From contig NW_022145609.1 in the NCBI RefSeq assembly GCF_000002235.5, forward strand, positions 7,137,214 through 7,201,213: 64,000 bases of DNA, in the 5' to 3' direction. Within the stretch, counting starts at the first letter, position 1; every line of letters starts with the position of its first letter. Positions 15,001 through 29,300 of this stretch are shown here, piece by piece. This DNA is from Strongylocentrotus purpuratus. Lineage: Eukaryota > Echinodermata > Echinoidea > Camarodonta > Strongylocentrotidae. A model generated the notes under the pieces. It worked only from the letters and a program-made list of their open reading frames with translations, made no database searches and had not been told where the DNA came from. The translations under genes were made by a program, and so were the position numbers.

Positions 15001-17585
15001 TATAAAGTAATTGCAAAGGGTCAACATTTAAAAGAAATCTGAAATTTCCGGTTTTTTTTTTGTTTGCCCCGGGCACCATAATCCGGAGATACGGCGGGAT
15101 TACTAGCTTATGTAATGAATGCCATGATAATTAAGTCCACTTCGTAAATCACGTACCGAATCATTATTTTGTCCAAGGACACGTTTCACAAAGCTTTCTT
15201 TTAATGACAAGTGACAAAAATCAGTGACAAATCTGCTGATAACCAATCAGAAGCAAGGATTTCACTAGCTTATAACAAAACCTGTCATTTGTAACTGCAT
15301 GATGACAAGTTCTGTGAATCGGGGCCCTGTTATACGTCTACCCTATGTGGTGTTATGTACGCCAGGTAAGACAAAAGGCCCACTGCTTTTGCTGTAAGGA
15401 TCGTTATATCGGAGAGCCTTACGTGACCCTTACGATGAGATTCTAAATTATAAGAAAAATATTGTCACTTTCCATAATTATTACTTTTAAGTACACCTGT
15501 TTACGATTTACATTGACCACATCTCATTTATCATTCAACGTTCGATTTTCTTCACAGTACCCTCTGTCATCAAGTCAGTGTCGTACACCTCCACTGCCCA
15601 CTCCTTGGACTTAGTGTGGGAGGAACCCTCCTGCGAAAGCCTACACGGTGTTTTGAATCGATATGAATACGATCTCTATGGTGGGCAGAGAACTGCCCGG
15701 TATGCATTGCACACACGAAGGAACGATGTACAAATAACTGGTCTTGATGCTTGCACAGAATATCGCTTCAGGATAAGAGTAGTTACTACCCAACAGAGAA
15801 GGAGTGAATGGCATATGGAAATGGCAACGACTAATATATCAGGTTTGATAAATGAGATATAGGCCTATCGTACATGTGTATTGGTTATAAAGACATGAAT
15901 TGTGCAATTCTTATGTTGTACACATTAATCTTTTGGCGATTAAAAAGTATTTGTTTCCAAGGGAAAGTATGGGAAACTGTATGTTGCAAAGTCCAATGCA
16001 AATCGGCTTTGATAAGTCCATCTCTTGACGTTGCTTCAAGATAGGTAGATAGCTGGGGAGTCAATACATATTCTAAAGATAGATATTAGATTTAGTGTAA
16101 TCACAGTGTAATCAATCGGTTATTGGAAACCTGAATTAGCCCGAATGAAATATTTATTCCTTCCTTTCTAAACACTTATCAGCTCCTGGAATGCCGCTTA
16201 TTACAGAGCTAACCGCACATCGGGAAGACAGTGGCACTACTGGTCTAACAGTAACATGGCAACCTCCTTCCTCACCTCCATGCCAGCCTACACATTATGA
16301 AATCAAGTACTATGTTCGTCAAGGCGATATGTGTGAGAATATCCCGAGCGATCCTACAATGAATTTAGCAGGGACCGTCAATGGTTCAACTTTCACCTTC
16401 AGTTTCCTGGAGTTGCGTCCCAACTCTGAGTACATGGTGTTCGTGAGAGGCGGAACCAGTAGCGGTTATGGCGATTCGGATTCCCAATCAGCTACTACAG
16501 GATATTCATGTTAGTATTATGTGTTCATGTACGTAGGGGAGGGTGAGGGTGTGTGTTTATGGTGTGAGTATGAGGGTTTGTGTACGGGTATAGGTATCAA
16601 TCACATATATTATTTACATCTGGGAACAGATCCTTTACCGTCACCATACGAAAAACCGAAATCACTTTCTAATTGCGGTCCGTCTGAGTCAGTTGTAAGA
16701 AAAAGACAGAAAGCTTAAAGTACCGCTACACCAATTAAAATCTCAATATCTACTTTGCACGACGCTAAAGTTAGGTCAATTCTTTATCTGACAAATTTGA
16801 TCAGAAGGGGAACCATAATCTACACAGGTAGTGGTACGGATATACTTTGAATGAGACCTTGCAAAATATCATCGGAGAATATGTTACATGAAATAAGCTG
16901 GCCTGAAATGTCTGTTTAGAAAGAAAAAAGAATCATAAAAAAGTATACTACAGGGGTTAGAGAATGGTTTAGAAGACAAAGAAAATGGTTACGATCTCAA
17001 TGAAAATGTAGATTAGCTGATAGTAAGAAAATATAGATGAGGTTAAAATGGAAGACTATGTATAAGAAAAATGAACGAGAGTGAGTTTCACTCCTTTAAT
17101 TTTACAGATCCTACTGGTCCTCCAACTAATATCCGGTCCACTTCCACCAAGAAGCGCAGTATTGTCTTCACTTGGGAGACACCAGAATGTGGTGATCGGA
17201 ATGGACCAATCTCAAGCTACGAAGTTATGCTCTCCAATTCTACAGGTAACCTCAAGAGAAATAAATACTTTGTAGAGTGCTAAATGAGGTGAAATGCCAG
17301 ATATTGCTTGTTAAAAGAAAATACTATCTTCCATTGCAGAATAAAGTGCCATTTAATAACTTTAAATGATTAAGCCCTCCGTATTCTTTAATATATCTAG
17401 GATTTTTCTGAATGCGTTAAGAATCTCGGATCAATGATGAATTCTGGTCAGTACTAGAGTATTGCTGGTAATTAGATGGTGTATTTGTCAGTGATGTGTG
17501 GATAAAAATGTTCAGAAAAATATTGACTAAATGTCAAATTTTCAAATTTTGAGACCAAAAAAAAAAGGAAAAAAAGTGTCCGCTT

Positions 17586-17617
<32 letters not shown>

Positions 17618-20600
17618 ATGAGCGACTTTTCGGCCGGCGCGATTTTCAAATTTTCGGGAGCAAATTTTTCGGGCCCGATTTTAAAACCCCCCCCCCCCCC
17701 CCCCCCTTGAAAAAATCCTGCGTACGCCACAGGTGTTGCATCATGATGATGAGTGTTTTGATTTAGTCCATCAATCATACATGTACAAACAAATGCTCTC
17801 TATTGTTCAATTCCGCGGAGTAATTTGTTTAACTTTCCTTAAATAAACATGTAGCCTTGCTACGTCTTCGCGGTACTAGCTTTATACTCCAAGGTAAAAT
17901 GTACGCTTGATGTATTGTAGAGATGTTTTAGTCCAATGGATGATAATAATAATTATAAAAACGGTGCTCATAAGGCGCTTACCACCGAAGTCAAACAAAA
18001 TACAATGATAAACAATTACATCTTAAACAAAATAATGCACATAAACTAAACCTATAAATTACAATACATAATTATAAAATATACATCAATGTGAACAGGG
18101 TAAGTTAATCATCAAAAGCAATTTTGAATAGATGTGTCTTAAGACAAAAAGGTGCGGGGTTCAAATCCCAACACGGCACTAACGTACTTTAGAAGACGTT
18201 ACATTGCCACTTTCCACTTAATTGTAAATGGGTACCTGATATGCTTGAGCGCTAGTTACTTTGGCGTGTCGGATATATTAAGCAGGGTAATAATGTAAAA
18301 GGGCTAAGGGCCAACTGTGTGATGGATGATAATAATCAGGTCTGTATGAGAAGCCATTATTATTGCTATTGTTCTTTTCCAGGAGACGTGGTTTATCATG
18401 GTAATGTGTCAGCTGGCGCAGCTAGCGCAGGACCTAAGCATGAAATATCGGACCTTATCCCCTACTCGAATTACAGTATTAGAATCAGAGCTTGGAACTA
18501 TGAACTAGCAGGGGAGTATGGTCCAGCAATTCGGACACAGACAGCTGAAGCAAGTAGGTCTCAAAATGCATGTCTTTTATTTATATTTTGATAACGATGA
18601 AGAAAAGAAATATTTGCGTAAAGGACGAAAATTGTTCAAATATAGTCGTTTTTTATTAAACGTTGTCAACCGTGTATCTATAGAACCGAAAATACAACCT
18701 TGATCATTTTGTACTCAAAATTTTGAAAATTTAGACTTGGTCATTTACAGGAACTAATGATATGTGAACATGAACAGGAACAATTCCTTAATTTGTTTTG
18801 TTGTTACATTTCTCATCCTTTTTTCATCCCCTCCCCCAGCGAAAATAAAAAAGAGTGTCGAGAAATCATTCTTTTTAAATAAATGGAACCCTAATTAAAG
18901 GGACTTGGTAACATTGTTCAGGTGAGAGATAATAGGGACTTTTAGATTTGCACGAGGAGAACGTGGACTGCCACATGTGACATCCTTTTAAGGTAATGTG
19001 ACGTCCTTTTAAGGAACTGCCATTGCCTTAAAAGGATGTCACACGTGGCAGTCCACGTTCTCGTCGTGCAAATCTTAAAGTCCCTAATGAGTGGACAAGA
19101 ACGGCGTGAACGTCCACTGATCATGAGTGTCTATGGCAAACCGTTTTCACATTTATTCCTATTTCTTGATATCAAGAAATTATTTTCTGTTGTAAAGCAA
19201 TGGTAATTCTTGATATCAAGATATAGGAATAAATGTTAAAACGGCTTGCCATAGACAGGCTTGATCAGTGCACGTTCACGCCGTTCTCGTCCACTCACTA
19301 GGGACTTTTAGATTTGCATAACGTCAACGTGGATTGCTAAGATCGACGTCCTGTTAATGCACTGCATTGAATGGACGTCACACGGATCAGTCCACGCAAA
19401 TCTAAAAGTCCCTAATATAAAAGTCCCTACTAGTGACTTCAATGCTAGATGTACAATTGAAGAAAATCTAAAAGTTTCAGTGAAAATAGACAATTATTAA
19501 TGATACAAATTGGGAGAAACTGATCTGATCGATTCCTTAATTCTCCAAACTATAGTATTACAATTTAATTACATTTTAGCTGAGTGAAAATCGTCACAAA
19601 GAAGAATTTACTTCATGTACCATTCCAGACATTTAAGTGTCGAAAGATTTTTAAAAGCCCGTTTTATGTCTTATTTTCATGGAAAAAACGGTTGTGTAGA
19701 TTTTAAAAAGGTTTGGAGAATTTAATGTTAGAGAGTGTCGCACAGTTTCCGTCGCCTTCAGTGAAAACCATAATTATCTTTGAGGTATGAGATTTTGTTC
19801 AGGATTCTTTGCATGTTAGAGGGTTAGACAGTAGAAGGAATGTAATAAGTAACACTTCATACACAAATTACGCAGTTTGTTTCATCAACCTTCAACAATG
19901 TTACCGAGTCACTTTTAAGTATTTTATTTTTAGTCTTAAAATAATACGTAATGGATTTATCTTGAATTCTACATTTCTTGCACCCAAAACCCATGTTGAC
20001 AGCTGTCCAGGATGGGTTGATTCTGCGTGTGCGTGTGTGATATGTGCGAGTAAAAGAAGATGATATTATTGCTTCCTTCGAAATCACAGTCAATGTAGCC
20101 TAATAATTACCTTGATTTTTAACATTGCTTGTTGAAATCTATCTTCCGTCAACATTTCCAGTCAGTAGAATTCTATAAGAATTTCTTTTATTGATATGAA
20201 ATGACAGAAAACGAGACATGATACTATTTTATACTATCTTCAACGTGTGATAGATTATTAAGTTGTGTGGATCTTAATTATCCTACGTCATTTCTTAATG
20301 ATGTGTACATTACAGAGCCAGCGCCACCAATCGGAGTAAATCTGCCATCTTCCGACCAGGAAAGTATCACAGTAGAATGGATGTCACCCAACCCTCCTCT
20401 AGGCAGGATAATAGGTTACTACATTCTCTACTGGGAGACGTTTGGTAATAGTTCCACGCCCAGTAACGTCACCATCCCGTGTTGGGACGGGCTGTGCTCT
20501 GACATTAACTACAGGCTTTCCGCAGATATTCACGATCTCCGGCCGGACACGAATTATTCCGTTCAGGCAAGTGTGATTCGTGAAGGCGTTATCTAACAGG

Positions 20601-23361
20601 GATCTGTACATTGATAAGGATATACGCATGATTTGATAACAAGAAGTGACGTGAATGATAAATTTTTTAAAAATGTTATCGAAAAGAGGCATATTAAAGC
20701 GTGTGGCCTTGTACTCATCAGAATAAAACCCAATAAACGCAAATTATACCACAGAGCTCGGAACTAAAGGGAACAGAGCGCGCAAAAAGGAAACGAACTA
20801 TGATTAGATGCCGATGAAATGTGGACATGAGCCTAGCAGTTACCGGCCACTCTACCAGGCTGTGAAAATGGAATGGACTCACCAGACCAAGCGCGTACGC
20901 AGGGGGGTGGGGGTGGGGGGGTAGGGCGGGGGTAACAGCACATTTTGTTTTGTGTCCCAAAATTTGAAAATTGGGCCGATCGAATATTTGGTTTCCTCGG
21001 GGGGGGGGGGGTTTCCACCAAAACACACATAAAACAAATTAAAGGGGGGTTCAACCCCCCCCCCCCCTGCGTACGCGCTTGGTGTGGTGAGTCGTGTGAC
21101 CGTTATGGTGTGAAGAGGGGTCAGGTGACAAAACATAAGGGAGAGGGATTTCTTGTAAAAGGGTGTCGGAGTGAACAAAGGGAGTAAATGACTGTTGCAT
21201 GTGGGGGATGTGAACATGAAAAGAAGAACATACTTGGTGGTGAATAGGAACGCAGAGTCTATAGAAATTAAAGAGGCTAATTAAACCATTGAATCATTGA
21301 ACTTACAACTTTTAGGAAAACAAAGTGAACTTCAAAGGTTAAATTTGAGTACAATACGCAGCCCTACATTGGTATCTTTATTCTTTCTGATGAAATGCAT
21401 ACATGATAAACCATTCGTGCTTATTGGAAAAAAATGTGCGAGGATGCCCATATCTTTTCCGTCCATCCATTCGAGGTCAATCTCTAAATTATCGATAATT
21501 TATTCTACTCTGTAAGTCATTCCCCATTCTAACTCTCCTTTTTATATCACAATGTTTTTCTTTCAACTATACAGGTCAGGGCGGAGACCATTCGTGGTGT
21601 TGGTAACTCAAGCCCGGACCCACCAGTTGTCAGGATTACATCAGAAGGAAGTACGATATCTGTCTTCTCATTTCTATAATGCCCCCATGTAGATCAAAAT
21701 GATCATTGTAGAAATATACTCACCCCCATTAAGAAAGGGAAAGAAAGAAAGAAACGTTCAGACACAGGGAAACATAAACTATACAAACATCACATGTTCA
21801 GAGAACACGATCGCATAGACTTTCAAGAAATACCGCATCGTATTGGCTACGTAGAAGACATCGTCAGATTACGTAAGAATGTCATTGAAGCGTTGAAAAG
21901 AGTTTGCAATGTTAACAATATGACTGTTTACCCAGGTTAGCCTCATTAGTATTGATACTGTTCACCCTGAGGGCCCCATAACTATTTCAATACCCATCGG
22001 CTTTAGCCGAGCTACCATGAAAAGGTGCTCAAGCATTCTAGGAATTTATCCCTACAGGGTACCCATTTACCTCACCTGGGTGCAGTGTGGCAAATGTAGA
22101 TTAATATCTCGCCAAAAGACATTAGTGCCGCGGCGGGACTCGTGGTATGGAAGTGTACATGTACATGATGTATTTATCCATGGGTGTTTCTTACGATAGC
22201 ATGATATCCCATAATCCCCGAGGAATAACAGGTGTAATGTTCAGTGCATGCAAAGAGTGACCGCGTGGGCACCCAAAACACAAGATGATGCATCCAATCC
22301 CCAGGTATTAAGAAAGTAATCAATAACGAATATTGAAAATCTTTCAGCCAAATCTCAAACTTAACCTCCAGCACAAATGACACTGATCTACAGTAGATGT
22401 TAATTCACTGAAATTCTCTGCATAAATACAGTGTTAAACAATGCATAGAGAAACAAATTTGTCAACGGAATGATTATTTTGTTTTAGGTTCAAAATCGAA
22501 ATTGGACAATCGTACACAAAAAATTTGACTTGTATTGCACTTTTTTAATGATCTTATTTCCTGCTGTATAGTTCCTAGTGAGCCCCAGGCGTTGGCTGTT
22601 TCCAGCAGATCAAAATCGTTACTGATTACCTGGAAGGAGCCGAGGTACCCCCGTGGAAGAATCATCTCCTATACGGTAACCTCAATACTATATTACCAGG
22701 AAAGATCTCCTATTGCTTTATGTGTATCCGAACTGTAATCCGTTTACTAACCTTCTCTTTGGAGTTCTCTTCTATATCAGGCAATATTTTTTCTAAGTCG
22801 AAGTTTCCAGTATTTTCGGTTAGACTAGGTGACTAGGCTTTATCTGATTGCTTGAATAGGACTGTTATCTTGATATACAAATATAGTTAATCCATTTAAA
22901 AAGGAAACGCATTTAAAAAATAAATATATCAACGAGCAGGAGGTAATTCACGACCCACATTAATCATTTCTGAATTACTGAATCATATGCTGAAGTATAG
23001 GTACAGTTGTGGAGTTTTAGATGAGTCAAATAAGCTTCACAGTGTTCATGTAGGTTACCAGTTGGCTATTCAACTCTCATTAAAAAGAATCGTTTGAACG
23101 CCCACTCCCCTCCCCCCCCCCCCCCCCCCCCAAAAAAAAAAAAATTAAGCAGATGCATTTTACCGATCTTTTACAATGAAAGGACACAGACTTTTCTAGT
23201 TGTTCCCGAGTCAAATTGCAAATATCCATAAGGTGACCTTAATACACATCAGTTGATGATAGTATTATTCACAATTGCGTTATCTTTTTCTTTCTCTCTC
23301 TCTCTCTCTCTCTCTCTAACTTTTTTTCTCTCTTTCTCTCTCTCTCTCTAACCTCGCTCTC

Positions 23362-23395
<34 letters not shown>

Positions 23396-26300
23396 GCTGG
23401 CTTACAAAGTAAAAGGAAAGCCATACGACAGATCATTCCAGCCAGAAAAATCATTTACGATGAAAGAGATAGCGGGAGCCTCTTTGAGCTTTGAACTTGA
23501 TGATCTGGAGCCAGCTACACTCTATGAGGTCTACGTGGTAGCGTCCACTAGCAAAGGGGAGGGAGAGTCTAGTCAGCATGTTGATGAATTTACGCAACCT
23601 CCCGCAGGTATTGGAAGAAACATGTAGGAAGTTTTGACATGACCCTCCCCCAAAAAAATAAGATAACAAATAAAATAAAAATAACAAAAAACAAATTACA
23701 AACGCAAAAAATTGCAAAATATAATAATAATAATAATAATAATCATATAAATAAATAAATAAACAAATAAATACGAATAAACAAAGAGCCTACATTAGTA
23801 TTTGAGTAAATAAATAGATAAAATAAAAATATTTAAAAACGGATTATAATATTGTGAATGGTTTTTGTATTCCATCTACTGTGACAATGAAGTTGAAGGC
23901 CATTAGACAAACCCTTCAACACTAAGTTTGTCTTTGCATACATGTTAGCATTAGTTTTACAGGCGTTTAATTCTTACCATCTCTCTCTCTCTCTCTCTCT
24001 CTCTACGTGCCATATCCTGAGACGTTGGCGACCATAGAGTGCCACAACTCTCTATCCCATGTTCTATGAAGTAATTCATTCTCCCCGAGATCAATTCCAC
24101 ATTCAGAAATCCCACTCCTTAAGCTACTCATCCACAGTATCCTCCTGTCTACCCCTACTCCTCCTCCCCTCGATTCTCCCAGTCAGTGCAAGATTTTCCA
24201 AACCATTCTTCCGTATAACATGGCCCAAGAAGCTCAGCTGTCGACTAACTCTAACCATAGACCCCACTATTTAAGCTTTTCAAGTCTCTATGACACTTCT
24301 TATCACTTTATATTAACAAATCGAGATGAAGGGGTTCGATTTATAACAGGGACAATACGTCCGGGTCCCAGTTCGTAGGTAGAAGGACTTTACTGCAACC
24401 ATCTTCTACTTTTCTTTTCGAATAAGAAAAGAAGAAAATAGCACCACTATCCAACTTAATTGCTACCAGACTACATGTCCTAACCGACGTGTATGGCTGT
24501 GGACAAGTGGTCTGTTTAACGTGTGCAACTGTAAACAGAGGGTTTTTCTAATTTTAATATTGGACAAAGGGCATTGCTCAATGAGGTTTAAGTTTCATGT
24601 TGATATATCTTGTTTGTATTGTGCCATATCTGAAGAGCTTCCGATGCCCAATCCACCAGTGATAGTGTCTTCACCTGACGGTTCGCCTACCATTCAGTTT
24701 AGCGATGTGCTTGAATCTCCATATATAACGTAAGTATTCTTGCAAGCAGTGTCTCGCGTGCTCCAGCTACATATTCCAAACGATGATTGTCGACCTTAAA
24801 TGATATAAATCTTCGTATCATGTTTAAAAACCATGTGTATATATAGACCACGGTTAGAAAAATACATTATGCTATTATTCTTATTATCATTATTATTATT
24901 GTCATAATTGTAGTTGTTATTACCATTAATAATACCATCATCAGTATCTTTATATTCCCATTATGTTGCCAATGCCTGTCTTCCTAACGCACTGCTCTTC
25001 ATCATTATGCGCATTGCCTTTTTTAAAGGGGAGAAGCCGGGAATGCATTTAGTGAGCCAATGGGTTTCAGTACTGTCTTTTTCGGAGACAAGGTGGATGG
25101 CCATTTCTATCGTCATGTGAATCCACATTCCTGCTATATATTCGTCATAGACTACCTCCCACAACTTTTTTAATGAGCTCTTAGTATAATACTTCCTGAA
25201 TGTGATCATTCTTAATTTGTGAAAGCAACTTTTTCTAGAAAGTCTGCCAGTCAGTCTCATGTCATGTAATGATGTATAAAAGCTGGAGCCCAACATTATT
25301 TCCACAAGGGCCTATATAAATTATGGTTTTCCTCGTCCTTGCTTTATAACAAAATAATACTTATTAAAATTAAGGAGGTATAATCATGCCAAATATCCCC
25401 TTGCACTCTCAGGCACATACTTGTTGCTGTTGAAGAAAGACTTCCGGTAGCAAGGCGCCGACGTCAACAGGCAGCGTATGGATCCTTTGCCGAGAATCCT
25501 TCCTCATACATAACAGCTAGCATCAGCAAAGATGATCTTCCGATAGAGCTAACTATAGGGGATAATGAGACTTATGGAATTTACCACAATGCACCCCTCA
25601 AAGACAAAGCGATATATGATGTACGAACAGGTGTTGAGAGCAACGTTGGAGGAATGGTAAGATATTAACGGTGGATATGTTCATATGTATGTCCCAAGTG
25701 ATCGCCTGTCGGCCTACACTATGTAGTGGCCTACGGTTGGAAGTGATACTTCCGTGCAAATATCGGTGATAAGGAACAATAATGAGGAGCTTAAGAATGT
25801 GTGGTTCCGTCGTGTGTAACTGAAATCGTGAATATTGTCTACTCTTGTAGCTTGTACACTGTGTTCCTTCTAGATATCAGAAACATGCTATGTGCGGTTT
25901 CTATTAAAGGACAGTTTCCGTGACAAAAACACAACAACCCCTTTTTGGATCAAAGAATTCAAGTGTTATGTGTTAGCTTTTTAGAGAATTACAGTATTTT
26001 GTAATACGACTCCTACTACATAATTTGATGGACCATTAAAGAAAAAACCTTTTTTTTTAAAGTTAACCGCAATTATGAATTCAAACCAAAGTGGTCTAAT
26101 TACTTGGTCCTTGTCAATACCAGAACTATTGTGGAAGTGCAGAATATTTGGCCATTGTATGTATATCGTAGAATCATTAACACGCGCTTTGCGCTTTCCT
26201 GGAATAGAAAAGGTTCTACTTTACTGTTTTAAAACTACCACTGGATAAATACATCAACATTTGATTTCAGAAAATGATTTACCGATTTCTTGTTTTCCCT

Positions 26301-29300
26301 TTATTCAGAAATCCACCCTTTTCGGAGATTCGACTGAAGTAAAGACAGGTAGGGAGGCTTATTTTATGAGATTTTTTAACTTTGATTTGCTTTTGCTTTT
26401 GAATGGATATTGGCCTACGTTTAAACAGATATGGCACGTTCTCGTCACTTGAACTTGTAACTTCTTTTCTGAATGAACCGATCTTTTCATTATGTTCAAT
26501 ATCACTGCCAAACTAGCTATGAATAAGTAAGCATACATTGTTAATAGTAAAACAGATCCGAAAATCGAAGTGATAAATGCAACCATAGATCATTGAGCCA
26601 ATTTTTTAAGTTAATGGCTCTTTCCCAAAATTCCTGATTGGCATCAGTTTTGTTTGCAAGATTTTACTAGTCTATCTTATGATTATATATACTACAGTAT
26701 CTATACTGTACGTTATCTAGAAGTCTACATTAATATAACAATTCAATACAAATAGAATTTAGTAATTCCGCCGAGAAAGGATTCTTTAATCTCTTTTAAA
26801 ACGTATGTCTGCTCTTCGAATGAATTGAGTGATTTTTTTTTTACAACAAAACTACAAGAAACTAAACTGAAATGCTGATAAATATAACGGTATTTAATTT
26901 TCTATGTGGATACAAAACATGGTTCTCAGGAATAATTTCTCTTAGCAGTGCAAAAAAAAAAACTTTAGGTGAAGCCAATTATCACCCATTTCAGGTTTGA
27001 CATTTTCATTTAGATATTTCTATGGCGGAAAATGCACTGTGCCTACTGTAATTTCAGTCAGAATTGAAAAGTTAAAATTCACCTCTCCCACGTCCTTCAT
27101 CTTCCTCAGGGCCAACAGGTGGAGGTAACTCTGTAGTCCCTGTGGTAGTAGGGGTCATATTTGCTCTCCTCCTCGTAGCTGTGGTGGTAGTCGGTGTTTT
27201 ATATTACAGGTAGGTTAATGTGGATGATTCTGTGCAGTATGACACGCACTACATATGTCTTTGTTTGTATTTTCTTTGTTTTAACCATTGAATAGGCCAA
27301 ATGGTGCTTTCTCGTATTCATTACCGTAGGACATATAGTCATATTAGATTCTCCATTCGTGGAAGAAAATGGTACTTAGACGCATATGTCGCACGGGATA
27401 AATTATATATTGCTCGGAATATCTTATATGTCCTAATATGGTATCAGCAAGTGCCTTCATTACCGATACACGTGCGCATTATATTCCAAAAATCCGAATA
27501 GGACAACATGATAATATATATTTGGTTGGCAATTACTGTGGCTATTATGTTCTTAGTAAAGAGGAGAAAAGTTGACTTGAAAATGAAAATCTAGTACTTT
27601 ATTTGCAAAGAGCAGCTCGGGTAATTAGCACTGTAGTACTGGGTAACTTTTAACAAACGTGTTGTTTCATTTTCCACACATTGATTTTAGCTTATTCAAC
27701 TACAGCATGGTACCTGTTTTCCTAAAATGATAATTACAATTTGGCATATTTTAATTGTATAGTGCTGATACCTTCGGCACATAGCGCCCACCGTATTACG
27801 ACGGCTATAACGATTTCGGCCTACTCAAATATTTCCCCCTTATCATACAATGACCAAGCCCTCTTACACATTGGTTTAATATGAGATAAAGGTGAAAGTT
27901 GGCCACCAAATAACAAATACCACTAACAAAAATTTGATGAAATTAAGTAAGATGAAAATACACAGCCTCTCATTATGTTGTACATATCGTACAAAAATGC
28001 CTTACGTAATTTGCTAGGCAATGCTATGGAAATGTACCAGTTAAAAGTAGCAAATGAACACACTTCTGGTTGTTACAATCCTTTTACAAACAGAAAGAGA
28101 AGAGGGAAGTTCAGTAGACTTCCAGCGTCCATCCTAAGACCGCGGAGAACCCCACCTGTCAGAACCAACAACAGAAATCAGTGAGTCCATACACCCTCTC
28201 AATTAAGTTTCGTTTATATATGTAAAAGAATTGGACATACGTTGGATAACTTGAAAAAATGTTTTGTAGATAACTAGATCGATGGTTATCAATATATAAG
28301 CCTCAGGTATTGTAACAGTATGATTCTTTGCGTTGGCTTACATGGCATTGAGAAGTAAAACGAGAAAATTACTGATTTTTCACAATTTTACAAAAGTATT
28401 CTGAAGCGTTTCTATACTACAAAAGAGGGTAAAACATCATACAATTTTTACGTAACGTTTTAATGGATTGGAGTGCATTTCAGTAATAATGGGTATGAAG
28501 TTAATTGTATAATTATAATGTCTGGGGTAAATATCAAAGAGAGATGACTACTTCGGCGCAAAAAAAAGGATTTTTTAATTTATTCTAGGTTCAACTTCCA
28601 CTAGCGTTTCCCCAATAGTATGAGTTGGTAATGTGTTCCTTAATGGGCATTCAAATGCCCATCTACAAATGCATGTATATGAATTTCCAATACAAATGAG
28701 AACATTAAAGAAATCTTCTGTTTTTCCCCCATTCAGGTTCAATGACAATGTGCCAATGAGACAAGTGCATAGCCTTGGTAAGTTATGTTAAAATGTTTCA
28801 ATTCATGTACACCTAAATAAACTTAATGATTTATTTGATTGAATAACTTGACTCGAGGACCCCTACAACTATCGGGATCAAGGGGCATTGGTATCATGTT
28901 TTACCCTGATCCCTGGTTTGATTTGTGGCCCGAGTTCGAGTGGAACTTTCACTTAGTCAGCACTCTCTAATGAAGGAAATACAACTATTGTTGAGATGTC
29001 ATAGGCCTGATTCCTATCGACCAATCACAAACCGTTTCTGGAGGGGGAGGCAGACAGAATGTATTATGGAACACACGAGTGACTTAAGTTTGTCCTCCTT
29101 TGGTCAAATCACAACCTTTTCAAGAGTTTTTGCGCCTTTTCAGGAAAAATGTACCCCCTTAACAAGTTTAACTCCCTCGAACATGATTTCTTAGATGTTA
29201 TCTACTCGATTAAAACCTCTAAAAACACCATTCTCCCGATGTCTGTGGTGTATTTGACACTCTTTATGCGTCACGTGCCTTAACGAACAGAAATGCCATT

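Larger units (their letters stand above)
8986..23607 (+). other. Array of ten fibronectin type III domains
   Basis: FN3 exons: FN1 8986-9300; FN2 10363-10430 plus 11304-11535; FN3 12120-12422; FN4 13030-13350; FN5 14270-14563; FN6 15558-15842; FN7 16183-16509; FN8 17108-17245 plus 18383-18553; FN9 20316-20566 plus 21575-21650; FN10 22572-22675 plus 23397-23607. Each shows the FN3 core Trp (VTW, ITW, FTW and variants) or an aligned residue, and the tyrosine corner (for example [18 protein letters not shown]). All domain borders are phase 1; introns inside FN2, FN9 and FN10 are phase 0 and the one inside FN8 is phase 1. From FN2 to FN7 two cysteine patterns alternate. The intron after 20566 appears to use a GC donor. 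Confidence 0.85.

Noticed and set aside
20718-21217. Several Pro- and Gly-rich frames on both strands
   Set aside because: Caused by the G/C runs of the 20886-21083 element.
24961-25305. 114-codon minus-strand open frame inside a phosphatase intron
   Set aside because: No recognisable family; composition like random sequence. It could be a worn repeat but I cannot support it.
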